Shown here one piece after another: positions 1 through 8,494 of a stretch of 64,000 bases of DNA; positions within the stretch are counted from its first letter, which is position 1, and each line of letters starts with the position of its first letter. The notes beneath the pieces are model-generated. The model saw only the letters and a list, made by a program, of their open reading frames with translations, searched no databases and had not been told where the DNA came from. A program made the position numbers and the translations under genes. The DNA lies in contig JAWQJJ010000001.1 in NCBI GenBank assembly GCA_033485155.1, positions 434,001 through 498,000 of the forward strand, in the 5' to 3' direction. The stretch is from Methanomassiliicoccus sp. GTDB taxonomy: Archaea > Thermoplasmatota > Thermoplasmata > Methanomassiliicoccales > Methanomassiliicoccaceae.

Positions 1-82
1 TCTTTCCTCTATTCGACCGCATAGTCTCCATCCCCGAGGCCCCGTCCTCGAACTAAGTACGGGACGAAGGTTCGTCGGTAGG

Positions 83-91
83 CTATTATTA
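83..91 (+). promoter_or_regulatory. TATA-like element for the methyltransferase at 115
   Basis: An AT-rich CTATTATTA lies 24-32 bases before the ATG at 115, the distance expected for an archaeal TATA box driving a leaderless or nearly leaderless transcript. There is no clear Shine-Dalgarno sequence before this ATG, which fits that reading. Confidence 0.45.
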
Positions 92-114
92 GCCCGTCAT
101 GGAATGATGTCACG

Positions 115-888
115 ATGAAAGCGGTCCACCCATCGGCCCGACCGGAGGAGGTGTTCGCGCGGCGGGCATCGAAGTATGCAACCAGCAAGGTGCACGACGA
201 CAGGGTCACCCTATCCTGGTTGGTCGACGCGGCCTCCCCGGCCCATGACGAGGTGGCGCTGGACATCGGCACCGGGGCCGGTCACACCGCCCTGGCGCTG
301 GCCCCCCGGGTACGCAAGGTGGAGGCGATCGATGTCACCGAGGAGATGCTGAGGGAAGCGAGAAAGCTGGCCCGCAAGCGGGGCATCGAGAACGTCGATT
401 TTCACACCGGGGACGCGATGGCTTTGCCGTATGGGGACAGGAGCTTCGACATCGTGACCTGCCGCCGGGCTGCGCACCACTTCACCGACCTAGAGCAGGC
501 GCTGGGCGAGATGGCAAGGGTCCTAAAGCTCGGCGGCCGCCTGGTCATAGACGACCGCAGCGTCCCCGAGGACGAGGAGGTGGACGAGCTCATAAACCGC
601 ATGGACGCGCTGCACGACCCCTCCCATGTCCGCGACCGCAGTCCCTGCGAATGGTCCTCCCTGATCCGGACCACCGGACTGGAGCCCATGATCTTCCGCC
701 CCTACCGCCGGCGGATACCGCTGTCCCACTTCACTGACATGGTGGACCCCCGGACGGAGTCGGCGATGTGCGATCTGGTAGCGGGCGCGTCCGAGCACGC
801 CAAGGGAGTCCTGGCGCTGGAGATAACCGACGGCTGCGTACTCTTAGACAACTTCTTCGTTCTCATCTCCGCGTTCAAGGCGCGGTGA
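115..888 (+). CDS. Class I SAM-dependent methyltransferase (UbiE/type-11-like)
   Basis: The 257-residue product carries the SAM-binding motif I LDIGTGAG at residues 49-56, an acidic motif II near residues 70-74 (EAIDV) and a motif around GDAMALPYGD that binds the adenine/ribose side. This order is typical of the UbiE/methyltransferase-11 group acting on small molecules. The substrate is not readable. It stands alone in front of the core-MetE gene with a 51-base gap that contains a separate TATA-like element, so it is probably transcribed on its own. Two further methyltransferases of the same class occur at 38892-40485. Confidence 0.85.
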   Translation: MKAVHPSARPEEVFARRASKYATSKVHDDRVTLSWLVDAASPAHDEVALDIGTGAGHTALALAPRVRKVEAIDVTEEMLREARKLARKRGIENVDFHTGDAMALPYGDRSFDIVTCRRAAHHFTDLEQALGEMARVLKLGGRLVIDDRSVPEDEEVDELINRMDALHDPSHVRDRSPCEWSSLIRTTGLEPMIFRPYRRRIPLSHFTDMVDPRTESAMCDLVAGASEHAKGVLALEITDGCVLLDNFFVLISAFKAR

Positions 889-905
889 AGGCCTGCCGCC
901 TCCCT

Positions 906-916
906 AATATTTATTA
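906..916 (+). promoter_or_regulatory. TATA-like element for the core-MetE/cooC pair
   Basis: AATATTTATTA sits 24-34 bases before the ATG at 940. Its position predicts transcription starting at or just before the start codon. Confidence 0.5.
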
Positions 917-939
917 GACGCGCGGAAGGTACGGCAACC

Positions 940-1962
940 ATGGCCTGGAACTGCGCACCCAGTGTTATTGGGTCGCTCCCCCACACCGACCCGGCGAGGG
1001 CGGTCGACCTGATCATGGACAGCCTGCGCTCGATCCCGACCTGGCCGCAGCTGCCCAACATGGGCTTCCGAGAGAACATGTATGCGCAGTACGCCCGCTA
1101 CCTGCCGGGGGCGCAGATCGACGAAGTCCGGAAGAAGATCCGTGTGAACCTCTCGGACTACGATCCCGAGGACGTGTACATGCGGATCCTGTCCGAGGAC
1201 GTCGATTCATTCTCTTTGCCCGAGGACAGCTTCGCCGGCTTCCACGAGTTCATGTCCCGCGACCTCCCGCCCACCGCGCTCGCGGTGAAAGGCCAGGTCA
1301 CCGGGCCGGTGTCCATGGGCTTGCAGCTGACCGATCAGAACGACCGCCCGGTGCTGTACGACGAGACGTACGCGGAGATAATCCGCAAGTGCTTGAACCT
1401 CATGGCCCGGTGGCAGGAGAGGGAGCTGCGCAAGAAGAGCCAGCAGGTGATCACCTTCTGGGACGAACCATACCTGTCGATGATGGGCACGCCCTTCGCC
1501 AGCGTGTCCCAGGACGACGTCCGGGCGTGGATGGCCGATGTGAGCACCGGCCTGGAGGGCTTGACCGGCGTGCACTGCTGTGCCAACACCGACTGGCCGT
1601 TCGTCATGTCCCTGGGGATCGACTTCCTATCCTTCGACGCCTACGACTATGGGTACACCATCGTGCTGTACCCTGAGGAGATCCAGCGGTTCCTCGAGAG
1701 GGGCGGGTCCCTGGCCTGGGGGGTGGTCCCCAACAGCGAGGAGAAGCTGGCCAACGAGAGCGTCAGCTCGCTCGTTGGGTCCATGGAGAGCATGTTCGCC
1801 AATCTGGGCTCTAAAGGAGTGGATACGGACTTGCTGGCCCGGCAGAGCATGATCACCCCGCAGTGCGGCCTGAGCGGGCTGGACGAGAGAGGTGCAGGAA
1901 AGGTAATGGAGCTGCTGCGGGGTGTATCCAGCGCCCTCGCCTCCAAATATTCGCTCGGATGA
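940..1962 (+). CDS. Core-MetE type folate-independent methionine synthase (UroD/CIMS-like fold)
   Basis: The 340-residue protein matches only the C-terminal catalytic barrel of MetE (full MetE is about 750 residues). It opens with a VIGSLPHTDP segment as in cobalamin-independent methionine synthases, and has the zinc ligand pattern HCC at 212-214 and a late Cys309 in PQCGLSG, corresponding to the His-x-Cys and last Cys of MetE. Core-MetE proteins found in organisms with the Wood-Ljungdahl pathway have been reported to take methyl groups from the corrinoid iron-sulfur protein instead of methyl-folate. The 4-base ATGA overlap with cooC and the acsBDC operon 4 kb away support that role here. Methionine synthesis from methyl-corrinoid protein is therefore inferred; a methylcobamide:CoM-type methyltransferase is the main alternative. 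Confidence 0.75.
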   Translation: MAWNCAPSVIGSLPHTDPARAVDLIMDSLRSIPTWPQLPNMGFRENMYAQYARYLPGAQIDEVRKKIRVNLSDYDPEDVYMRILSEDVDSFSLPEDSFAGFHEFMSRDLPPTALAVKGQVTGPVSMGLQLTDQNDRPVLYDETYAEIIRKCLNLMARWQERELRKKSQQVITFWDEPYLSMMGTPFASVSQDDVRAWMADVSTGLEGLTGVHCCANTDWPFVMSLGIDFLSFDAYDYGYTIVLYPEEIQRFLERGGSLAWGVVPNSEEKLANESVSSLVGSMESMFANLGSKGVDTDLLARQSMITPQCGLSGLDERGAGKVMELLRGVSSALASKYSLG

Positions 1963-2714
1963 CCATGACCTTCATCGTGGCGGTGGCTGGCAAGGGCGGA
2001 GTCGGCAAGTCCACAATCTCCGCGCTCCTGGTGAAGGAGCTGGCCCGCCGGTCGGGGAAGGTCGTGCTGGCGGTGGATGCCGATCCGAACTCCAATCTCG
2101 GGGAGAAGCTGGGGGCGGAGGTCGAGAGGACCATCGGCGACCTCCGGGAGGATCTTCTTCGACGATCGGAAGAGCTCACCGCCGGAGGCTCCAAGCAGGA
2201 AGCGATGATGTACCAGCTGCGCCTGGCCATGGTCGAAGGCCGTGAATTCGACCTGGTGACCATGGGCCGCTCCGAGGGCCGGGGGTGCTACTGCTACATC
2301 AACACCCTGCTTCGCACCTACCTGGACGAGATCATGGGCGACTACCCCTACGTGGTCATAGACAACGAGGCTGGAATGGAACACCTCTCGCGGCGGACAT
2401 GCCAGCGCATGGATGTACTGCTCGTCGTCTCCGACCCCACCAAGGTCGGGCTGACCACCGCCGGCCGGATCCTCGAGCTGGCCAGGGAGATGGAGCTCTC
2501 CATAGGCACGGCCGTGCTGGTCATCAACCGCGTCCGCGGCGATCTGCCGTCAACGCTTAAGGACGCGATCCCCTCTGGCTTCGCCCGCGTGATGCTGGTA
2601 CCCCATGACCGGGAGGTCGAGGACCTCTCCTCCACTGGTGGGCCGATGTCCTCGCTGCCGGCTAAGAGCGTCGCCGTCTCGGCTGTCTATGACCTCGCCG
2701 AGGATCTGAGGTAG
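1959..2714 (+). CDS. cooC: CooC-type nickel-insertion ATPase for CODH/ACS
   Basis: A deviant Walker A GKGGVGKST lies at residues 11-19 and the CooC hallmark C-x-C (Cys110, Cys112 in GRGCYCYIN) follows, with the NEAGMEHLSRR segment after it. CooC/AcsF dimers use ATP to mature the nickel site of carbon monoxide dehydrogenase or acetyl-CoA synthase. I chose the ATG at 1959 because it overlaps the preceding stop as ATGA and puts the P-loop at the usual distance from the N-terminus; the frame is open further upstream, inside the previous gene. The product is 251 residues, normal for the family. It pairs with acsBDC nearby and the CooT-like gene at 40616. Confidence 0.9.
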   Translation: MTMTFIVAVAGKGGVGKSTISALLVKELARRSGKVVLAVDADPNSNLGEKLGAEVERTIGDLREDLLRRSEELTAGGSKQEAMMYQLRLAMVEGREFDLVTMGRSEGRGCYCYINTLLRTYLDEIMGDYPYVVIDNEAGMEHLSRRTCQRMDVLLVVSDPTKVGLTTAGRILELAREMELSIGTAVLVINRVRGDLPSTLKDAIPSGFARVMLVPHDREVEDLSSTGGPMSSLPAKSVAVSAVYDLAEDLR

Positions 2715-2780
2715 AGATCACATCTTCCTTGGACGGGTGACTCAGCTAGGCAGTTTTAAGAATGGTAATTTTAATCCCTG

Positions 2781-2805
2781 AATTATTATCCAGGGGGAAG
2801 TAGGA
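2781..2805 (+). promoter_or_regulatory. Promoter and G-rich ribosome-binding site before a possible AUA start
   Basis: An AT-rich AATTATTAT at 2781-2789 could be a TATA box. GGGGG at 2793-2797 lies 7 bases before an in-frame ATA at 2805, where a signal-peptide-like N-terminus (RLKRRY then a hydrophobic stretch) begins. No ATG, GTG or TTG occurs in that frame before the GTG at 2838. Confidence 0.4.
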
Positions 2806-3692
2806 TAAGGCTCAAGAGAAGGTATCTGGTACTGATAGTGGCCGCTATGGTGATCCTCGCCGCACTGCTGGCGTCATGGGTCGTGGGCACGGTCCAAGGT
2901 TCCAAGGTGGCATATGTGGCGGTGCGGGCGGACAAGACCGAGTACAACATAGGAGAGAACGTCACCTTCTCGCTGGTGCCTCTCTCCCAGGACGTCCAGT
3001 TCACCGTGACCGGGGATTACGGACAATCTGGAGTCTATATTGTGAGGCTGCCGGATAACATCGATCCGGATACCTACTTGGACGATCCTAATGTGGTCAG
3101 TAATCTATCCCATTCCAGCCATGGAAATGGGGTCACCGCGGTCCCCATTCCGCAATATAATTCCACAGGTGAGCCTCTGAGGCTGAGCTGGAATGGCACC
3201 ATTGAGTCTTACAACGACGGATCAATGAAGTGGGACCGGGCCACCGCCGGCTATTATTTGCTGTATCCAGTGTATAGTTGGCAGTACGGTCACTCGGCCA
3301 AGTTCATGCTCGAGCGGGCCTCGATCTTTCACCTCGACGGTCTTAGCGTCAGATTCAACATATCTCTCGATAGCTCTGTCTTCACCATCCGGACCGACCT
3401 CTACCTGCCTCAAGGGTCCGAGTCGATGACCGGGCTCTTCACCACCATCGTGCCGAATTATTCTTACAGCTTCAACACCACGACGAACTACCATAATGAA
3501 ACATTAGAACTGAGACCTGGAGAGACCACGACGGTTACCATTACCTATCCGGGGCAGGACTCGTCGTATGAGCCGGTGACCACTAGCATGTTCGCCCGGT
3601 TTATTGTTGGGGACACAGCTTACACCTTCGGGTTTAGTCCGTACATTGTTTACAACAACGACAAAATGGAGGTTCATTATGGCCAGTTTTGA
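2805..3692 (+). CDS. Exported/membrane-anchored protein of unknown function preceding an ABC-2 exporter
   Basis: The reading frame encodes a positively charged start, one hydrophobic segment, then about 250 residues rich in Thr, Ser, Asn and Tyr that look like extracellular beta-sandwich domains (for example KTEYNIGENVTFSLVP). I do not recognise the family. The first canonical start is GTG at 2838, but that would remove the charged RLKRRY stretch that normally precedes a signal anchor; an AUA start at 2805 is the alternative chosen here. The end overlaps the ABC ATPase by 14 bases, so the two are translationally coupled. The protein probably works outside the cell with the adjacent transporter. 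Confidence 0.65.
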   Translation: MRLKRRYLVLIVAAMVILAALLASWVVGTVQGSKVAYVAVRADKTEYNIGENVTFSLVPLSQDVQFTVTGDYGQSGVYIVRLPDNIDPDTYLDDPNVVSNLSHSSHGNGVTAVPIPQYNSTGEPLRLSWNGTIESYNDGSMKWDRATAGYYLLYPVYSWQYGHSAKFMLERASIFHLDGLSVRFNISLDSSVFTIRTDLYLPQGSESMTGLFTTIVPNYSYSFNTTTNYHNETLELRPGETTTVTITYPGQDSSYEPVTTSMFARFIVGDTAYTFGFSPYIVYNNDKMEVHYGQF

Positions 3693-4596
3693 GGCGGCCC
3701 TAACATGCACTGGGCTTTCCAAGACCTACGGGAACAGGTTCACCCGTGGCAACATCCATGCCCTGAACAAGGCGTCGTTCTCCATTCGTGAAGGGGAGAT
3801 CTGCGGCCTCGTCGGTCCGAACGGGGCGGGTAAGAGCACGATGATCAAGCTGATCATGGGCATCGAACCCAAGGACGAAGGGATGATTGATATGAATGGG
3901 TTGGACCCCCGCCTGACTCTCGGGTACGTGCCAGAGCGCCCAACCTTCTTCGAGGACGTGTCCGCCTACTACAACCTGCTGTACTTCGCTCGATTGACCG
4001 GGGAAGCCGATCCAGAAGGTACGAGCAGGAGGCTGATAGACGAGTTTGGCCTGAAAGGCCGGGGAGAGGATCGCGTTTCCTCTTACTCCAAAGGCATGAA
4101 ACAGCGCCTGGCCATCGCCAGGGCGGTGATCCACAATCCCAAAGTGCTGCTGATGGACGAGCCCTTCTCTGGCCTCGACCCAGGAATGATGATCGAGCTT
4201 CGTGGCCTTTTAAAGGGCCTGAAGTCCAAGGGTATGGCTATGCTTCTGTCCTCGCACGAGCTCAACGAGATTGACCAGCTATGCGATTCCATCCTGTTCA
4301 TCAAGGGCGGGGCAATCATCAGACGCGAGGACCTCGATACTCCCAAGCCCCGGACCATCGTCCAGATCACGCTCGCCGTACCCAGCGATGCGGTGATCCA
4401 AGCACTATCCAAATGGGGCAGGCGCTCGGTGTCCGGCGACGGGACTCTGATCGCGGTCGAGGCATCAAGGGAGGAAATTCCCGACGTCGTGGCCGAAGCG
4501 GTGAAGGCTGGGGGTCGGGTCATGGAGTTCCGTCCCGCCCAGATCAAGGCTGAGGACCTGTACACCGAGGTCTTCCTGCCGGGGGTGACCACGTGA
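3679..4596 (+). CDS. ABC-2 transporter ATP-binding subunit
   Basis: Walker A GPNGAGKS lies at residues 46-53, the ABC signature is the degenerate YSKGMKQRLAIAR, and Walker B is VLLMDEPFSGLDP. The length of 305 residues and the C-terminal extension fit CcmA/NatA-like ATPases that power ABC-2 permeases. The ATG at 3679 is preceded by GGAGG at 3668-3672. The stop overlaps the permease start as GTGA. The substrate is unknown; the secreted protein encoded just upstream may be a partner. Confidence 0.92.
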   Translation: MASFEAALTCTGLSKTYGNRFTRGNIHALNKASFSIREGEICGLVGPNGAGKSTMIKLIMGIEPKDEGMIDMNGLDPRLTLGYVPERPTFFEDVSAYYNLLYFARLTGEADPEGTSRRLIDEFGLKGRGEDRVSSYSKGMKQRLAIARAVIHNPKVLLMDEPFSGLDPGMMIELRGLLKGLKSKGMAMLLSSHELNEIDQLCDSILFIKGGAIIRREDLDTPKPRTIVQITLAVPSDAVIQALSKWGRRSVSGDGTLIAVEASREEIPDVVAEAVKAGGRVMEFRPAQIKAEDLYTEVFLPGVTT

Positions 4597-5504
4597 ACGA
4601 GCTAGGCATCCACTTGAGGAAGGATGTCAAGCTGCTGACTTCGGACTCACTGTTTGTCATTTTCATGGCGGTGCTGGCGGTGGCCTCCTTCTTCATCGCC
4701 CTAACCACCTGCGCGGGATATGTTCAGCAGCAGACCTACAGCAGCTCGGTGGTCACCAAGGCCTCCCTGCAGGCGGACCAGGCTACGACTCTGGTCAGTT
4801 ACTGGAGCTCGATCGGTAGCATATTCATCGTCATCTTCACCGGAGTGGCGGCGATGGCTATGAGCGTGGAAAAGGACAGCGGGATGAGTCGGTACACCCT
4901 TAGCCACAAGGTGCGCGGGCCAGTGTTCTTCATGAGCAAGATGATTGTGGTCGCCCTTCTTGCCGCCATCGCCATGCTGATGGCCCTGATAGCATACCTC
5001 ATCACTTTCTCGGTCATGGACGTGCCCATGCTTGGCGCCGACAAACTGGCGGCCTCTATGCTGTTCCCCTTCCTATCTATCCTGGTGTTCGCCTCGCTCG
5101 GTCTTGCCCTCTCCACGCTAGGCTCGAAGAAGGGGGCGATGGTGGCGGTGGCGATAGTGGTCCTCATCATTCTATCGGCCCTTTACCCAATCTCCATCGC
5201 AATAGGGCAGAACGCGGCGATGCGCGTGGACCCCACGTTGACCTACTCCAACTACACCAAAGCCCTTCCTCTGGAAAATCAGTTGCTCATCTATGGTAAT
5301 CCCATGGTCCTCAGTGAGGGATCCAGCTATCTCCTGGGTACATTGGACTACAACACTGCTCAATTATACGACCCAGCTGGCGGTGTCATCCTCGCCGCCG
5401 TATTCTACCTGGCATTCACTGCCCTCGGCCTGGTGCTGTTCTCCCGGGAGCGCATGGACAAGACGTGGTCGGAGAAGGCGAGGAGGTCGTTGAAGCTGGG
5501 GTGA
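4593..5504 (+). CDS. ABC-2 type permease
   Basis: The 303-residue integral membrane protein has a first transmembrane segment near residues 18-40, a long extracytoplasmic loop, and about five more hydrophobic segments, as in ABC-2 (NatB-like) permeases. A soluble loop of about 80 residues (ALPLENQLLIYGNPM region) precedes the last helix. It starts at GTG, overlapping the ATPase stop as GTGA, so the two subunits are made together. Confidence 0.88.
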   Translation: MNELGIHLRKDVKLLTSDSLFVIFMAVLAVASFFIALTTCAGYVQQQTYSSSVVTKASLQADQATTLVSYWSSIGSIFIVIFTGVAAMAMSVEKDSGMSRYTLSHKVRGPVFFMSKMIVVALLAAIAMLMALIAYLITFSVMDVPMLGADKLAASMLFPFLSILVFASLGLALSTLGSKKGAMVAVAIVVLIILSALYPISIAIGQNAAMRVDPTLTYSNYTKALPLENQLLIYGNPMVLSEGSSYLLGTLDYNTAQLYDPAGGVILAAVFYLAFTALGLVLFSRERMDKTWSEKARRSLKLG

Positions 5505-5532
5505 GCGCTCTCCGAGTCTAAAACTTCAGCAC

Positions 5533-5582
5533 GATCGGCGACCGGCGGAAGGAAGAGAGGATGCGGTCCGCTTCCGCCGATC
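5533..5582 (+). terminator. Inverted repeats downstream of the ABC-2 cassette
   Basis: CGGCGGAAG (5543-5551) pairs perfectly with CTTCCGCCG (5571-5579), and GATCGGCG (5533-5540) pairs with CGCCGATC (5575-5582), giving two mutually exclusive hairpins 30-80 bases after the permease stop. There is no T-run directly after them, so termination is only suggested. Confidence 0.35.
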
Positions 5583-5651
5583 TAGTATATCATATTCCGA
5601 TATATTCCCTTAATAAGCGGCCCACCGTTCCTCCGTAGGAGTGAGGGTATC

Positions 5652-6206
5652 ATGTCGTCAAAGGGTTCCCGCAGTCCTAAGAAGATCCTATTAACGTCGG
5701 TGGCGATCGACGCGCTGGGGTGCGTCATCCTGGTCATCGGAGCGCTGGCATCGATACCCCTGGCGTTCGGAGCAGGCATCGCGATAATCATTCTCGGGAT
5801 GGCCATCACGATCGTCCAGCTGGTGGCCTTCTCCCGCCATCCGGCCACCTCCGGAGAGAGTACAGCAACGCCCGGGAACAACGAGCCCGGCGTCCTATAC
5901 TCCGACTCCCTGGTGCGCCTATCGGATAGGGGCATCTCCTTTCTCACCAGCTCGCCATCCCGCACCGTGCCGTACTCGGAGATCGAGGGCATCGCATCGC
6001 TGGAGCCGACCCTCAGGAACGGGAAATGGCGCATCTGGGGTACCGGTAACCTTTCAACATGGTTCGTGTGGGACGGTCGCCGTCCGTCGAGGGACCGCAT
6101 CTTCGTCGCTACCCTCAGAGGGGAGGGCACTAAGCTGGGGTTCACCGTCGAGGACTCCTTCCGCGTGGAGAGCATCCTCCGCGGAAAGGGCCTCATCCGG
6201 CCGTGA
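5652..6206 (+). CDS. Small membrane protein with two N-terminal helices and a PH-like cytoplasmic tail
   Basis: Two hydrophobic segments lie near residues 12-35 and 38-60, followed by about 110 soluble residues (for example VLYSDSLVRLSDRGISF and FVATLRGEGTKLGFTVED) that resemble bacterial PH-domain or DUF-type membrane proteins in pattern. I cannot assign a function. The gene abuts acsC tail to tail with no gap. Confidence 0.7.
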   Translation: MSSKGSRSPKKILLTSVAIDALGCVILVIGALASIPLAFGAGIAIIILGMAITIVQLVAFSRHPATSGESTATPGNNEPGVLYSDSLVRLSDRGISFLTSSPSRTVPYSEIEGIASLEPTLRNGKWRIWGTGNLSTWFVWDGRRPSRDRIFVATLRGEGTKLGFTVEDSFRVESILRGKGLIRP

Positions 6207-7529
6207 TCACAGCGACTTGAGCAGCTTGGCGATGCCCGAGGACTCCCGTGGTCCCACGACGATCTTCGTGCCAGTCATCTCCTGCAGCTTGCCGGACATC
6301 CGGGACAGCATGCCTGGGATGATGACCATGTTCTTCTTGCTCTTCTCCAGCACCCCGCTCGAGCGCAGCGCCTCGTCGACGCCCTCGGCCGTCAGCTTCC
6401 CGGCGGAGAAGGCGGTCATGACCGACAGCCCCTCGGTATCGACCACGAGGAGCCAGGCGGGCACCCGGCTCTTCTCGATGTCCGCGGCCACGGTGAAGTA
6501 GGTGAGGGAGAAGTTGGTGGTGAAGAGCACCGGCGAGTCCTCGCCAGGATTGTTGATCGGATATAAACCGGCCTTTACCTGGATGGGGACCTGCGGATCG
6601 GTATAGATGTTCTGCCGGAGCACGAACAGCGGGATGGCGTGCGCCGGGTTCAGGTCGTCCAGGAGCACGATGCCGCCGTACTTCATCGTCGATACCAAAG
6701 CCATCAACACTCCCTGCCCATTGCCGCAGGCGTTGGTGACGATGGGATATCCCAGACCGCGGAAGGACTTCTTGACCGCGTTCTTGCGCACGATAGTGTT
6801 CCTCTCCACCAGCTGCCGCAGGTCCTTTGGGCCGAGGTCGAGCACTAGGTCCTCGACCCCTGCGGCGCGGACCTTCTCCACGAGATCGGCCAGGCCATTG
6901 AGGTCATCGTGCCTGACGGCCAGCGGGAACTTGAGCTCCTTGGCCACCGCGGCCATGGCCTGGTAGTTGCCGCCTGAAGCGGCGTAGATGAGGGGCCGGG
7001 ACAAGGTGACCGCTGACGCCGCGGCCTTGATGGCCGTGGGATCGTCGCTCATCAGGATCAGGGGCAGAGCGCTCTCCTTGGAAACGCGGGAGACCAGCGA
7101 GGCGAACCGGGCCGGGTCGCCGGAATCGTTGCGCACCCCCACCAAATCCATCGCCAGAGTCTGGCCCACTCGGTCGAACCGGAGGTCTGAGGCACGCTTG
7201 AGCTTGGCCGTGGCCTCCTTCTCGCTCGCCTGGTCCGAGATGACGATCGCGTATCGCGTCTGATGGAAGAACTTTTTGTCGTGGCGGTACAGCTCGGTCT
7301 CGTCCCCAATCTCGATCTTGCTCTCGCCCGCTCCGATGCTCACCAGGCGGATGGGCGGGGCGGAGGACGCCTCCAGCTTGGCCTTCCCTTCCTCGGTGAC
7401 GTACGGGCAGTCGGACAGCTTCGCCTTCGAGTTGGCGAGCTGCATGGCGAAAGCGAGGCAGGTGGGGAAGTTGCACTTGCCGCAGTTCTTTTTGGGCAGG
7501 AACTTGAAGATCTCGATAGCCGTCGGCAT
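6207..7529 (-). CDS. acsC: CODH/ACS corrinoid iron-sulfur protein, large (gamma) subunit
   Basis: The N-terminus carries the [4Fe-4S] motif C-x2-C-x4-C-x16-C (Cys16, Cys19, Cys24, Cys41), followed by a TIM barrel and a C-terminal corrinoid-binding domain. The 440-residue length is usual for AcsC/CdhE. The protein carries the methyl group on its cobamide between the methyl donor and AcsB. The ATG at 7529 overlaps the AcsD stop by one base (TAATG). A longer frame extends upstream into acsD, but the start used here gives the family N-terminus (MPTAIEIFKFLPKKNCGKC). Confidence 0.95.
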   Translation of the reverse strand: MPTAIEIFKFLPKKNCGKCNFPTCLAFAMQLANSKAKLSDCPYVTEEGKAKLEASSAPPIRLVSIGAGESKIEIGDETELYRHDKKFFHQTRYAIVISDQASEKEATAKLKRASDLRFDRVGQTLAMDLVGVRNDSGDPARFASLVSRVSKESALPLILMSDDPTAIKAAASAVTLSRPLIYAASGGNYQAMAAVAKELKFPLAVRHDDLNGLADLVEKVRAAGVEDLVLDLGPKDLRQLVERNTIVRKNAVKKSFRGLGYPIVTNACGNGQGVLMALVSTMKYGGIVLLDDLNPAHAIPLFVLRQNIYTDPQVPIQVKAGLYPINNPGEDSPVLFTTNFSLTYFTVAADIEKSRVPAWLLVVDTEGLSVMTAFSAGKLTAEGVDEALRSSGVLEKSKKNMVIIPGMLSRMSGKLQEMTGTKIVVGPRESSGIAKLLKSL

Positions 7530-8479
7530 TACTGACCACCTCGCAGACCGTCGATAGCCTCTCGGAGCACGGCCATGGATCGAGGGGAACGGACGATGAG
7601 CAGGTCCGCCCCGGACATGAGCGCGGCGAGACCGGTGGTCGCCTCCCACCACGTTCCCCGCTCCTCCGCGTCCCCCCATTGGTCGTTCTCCTCCGTTGCT
7701 TCCCTCGCTTCCCACGAGGTCGTAATATCACATAACATCGGCGCCTGGAGCATGCGATCACCCATTAGCGCCGCGATGCGTATGCGTTCATTGACCGAGT
7801 AGGAGTACTCGAGGCCCATGCCCAGCCCGGCCATCAAGGGGTCCATGATCACGTTGTCGAGCTTCACTCCGAAATCAGCCAATAGGATGTTCATCTGCTT
7901 GGCGAGGTTGATGTCAAGGTTGGAGAATGCTATCAAGGCATGGCGGTTGGCCATGGCCGCGGCGGAGATGGTCTTGTATGCCGCCTCCTCCGCCTGACCG
8001 AGGAGCAATCGTTCCCTGGCGCAAGCGTTGCTGACCGCCTCCATGGTCTTCGAGTCCTTTTCCTCCTGCCCGCAGCCGTAGACGATGATCGGTACGCTGA
8101 CCGCCTTGAGGACCTCGACCACGGTCCTGGCGGCATCCTCCGAGGACGCGTTCAAGCTCTCGGGATTGGTGCTCCTCAGCTTCAGGCAGACAAGGTCGGC
8201 GTGGAACTCATCCACCCATCTTTTGGCCCAGGTGACGGGATCCCTCACCGAATCGCCGAACGCCCGCACCGCCAGGTCCGTTAGGAGGGAAGGATCGTCG
8301 ATAACCTCCCCGACCAGCAGCTGGCGCTTGCCCAGCCCCTCGTACGAGAGGAAGGGCATGCCCGCGGCACCTCCAACTTCCACCGCCTGGCGGCTTCCGC
8401 CCTCGGCCGATGAAGTGCCGAGCTTGACAGCTCCGATCTTTCCTGACCACTTCTCTCTGGGGACCGGTACCTCGACCAT
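7529..8479 (-). CDS. acsD: CODH/ACS corrinoid iron-sulfur protein, small (delta) subunit
   Basis: The 316-residue TIM-barrel protein contains the family segments VYGCGQEEKDSKTMEAV and IMDPLMAGLGMGLEYSYS. It forms the heterodimer with AcsC that presents the cobamide to the methyltransferase and AcsB. At about 316 residues it matches bacterial AcsD (about 310-325) rather than the longer archaeal CdhD (over 400 residues). It lies between acsB and acsC in one minus-strand operon with gaps of 15 and -1 bases. Confidence 0.94.
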   Translation of the reverse strand: MVEVPVPREKWSGKIGAVKLGTSSAEGGSRQAVEVGGAAGMPFLSYEGLGKRQLLVGEVIDDPSLLTDLAVRAFGDSVRDPVTWAKRWVDEFHADLVCLKLRSTNPESLNASSEDAARTVVEVLKAVSVPIIVYGCGQEEKDSKTMEAVSNACARERLLLGQAEEAAYKTISAAAMANRHALIAFSNLDINLAKQMNILLADFGVKLDNVIMDPLMAGLGMGLEYSYSVNERIRIAALMGDRMLQAPMLCDITTSWEAREATEENDQWGDAEERGTWWEATTGLAALMSGADLLIVRSPRSMAVLREAIDGLRGGQ

Positions 8480-8494
8480 GATGATTCCTCTTGA

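Noticed and set aside
1647-2384. 245-residue minus-strand frame opposite core-MetE and cooC
   Set aside because: It is antisense to two well-supported genes and has no recognisable motif or promoter.
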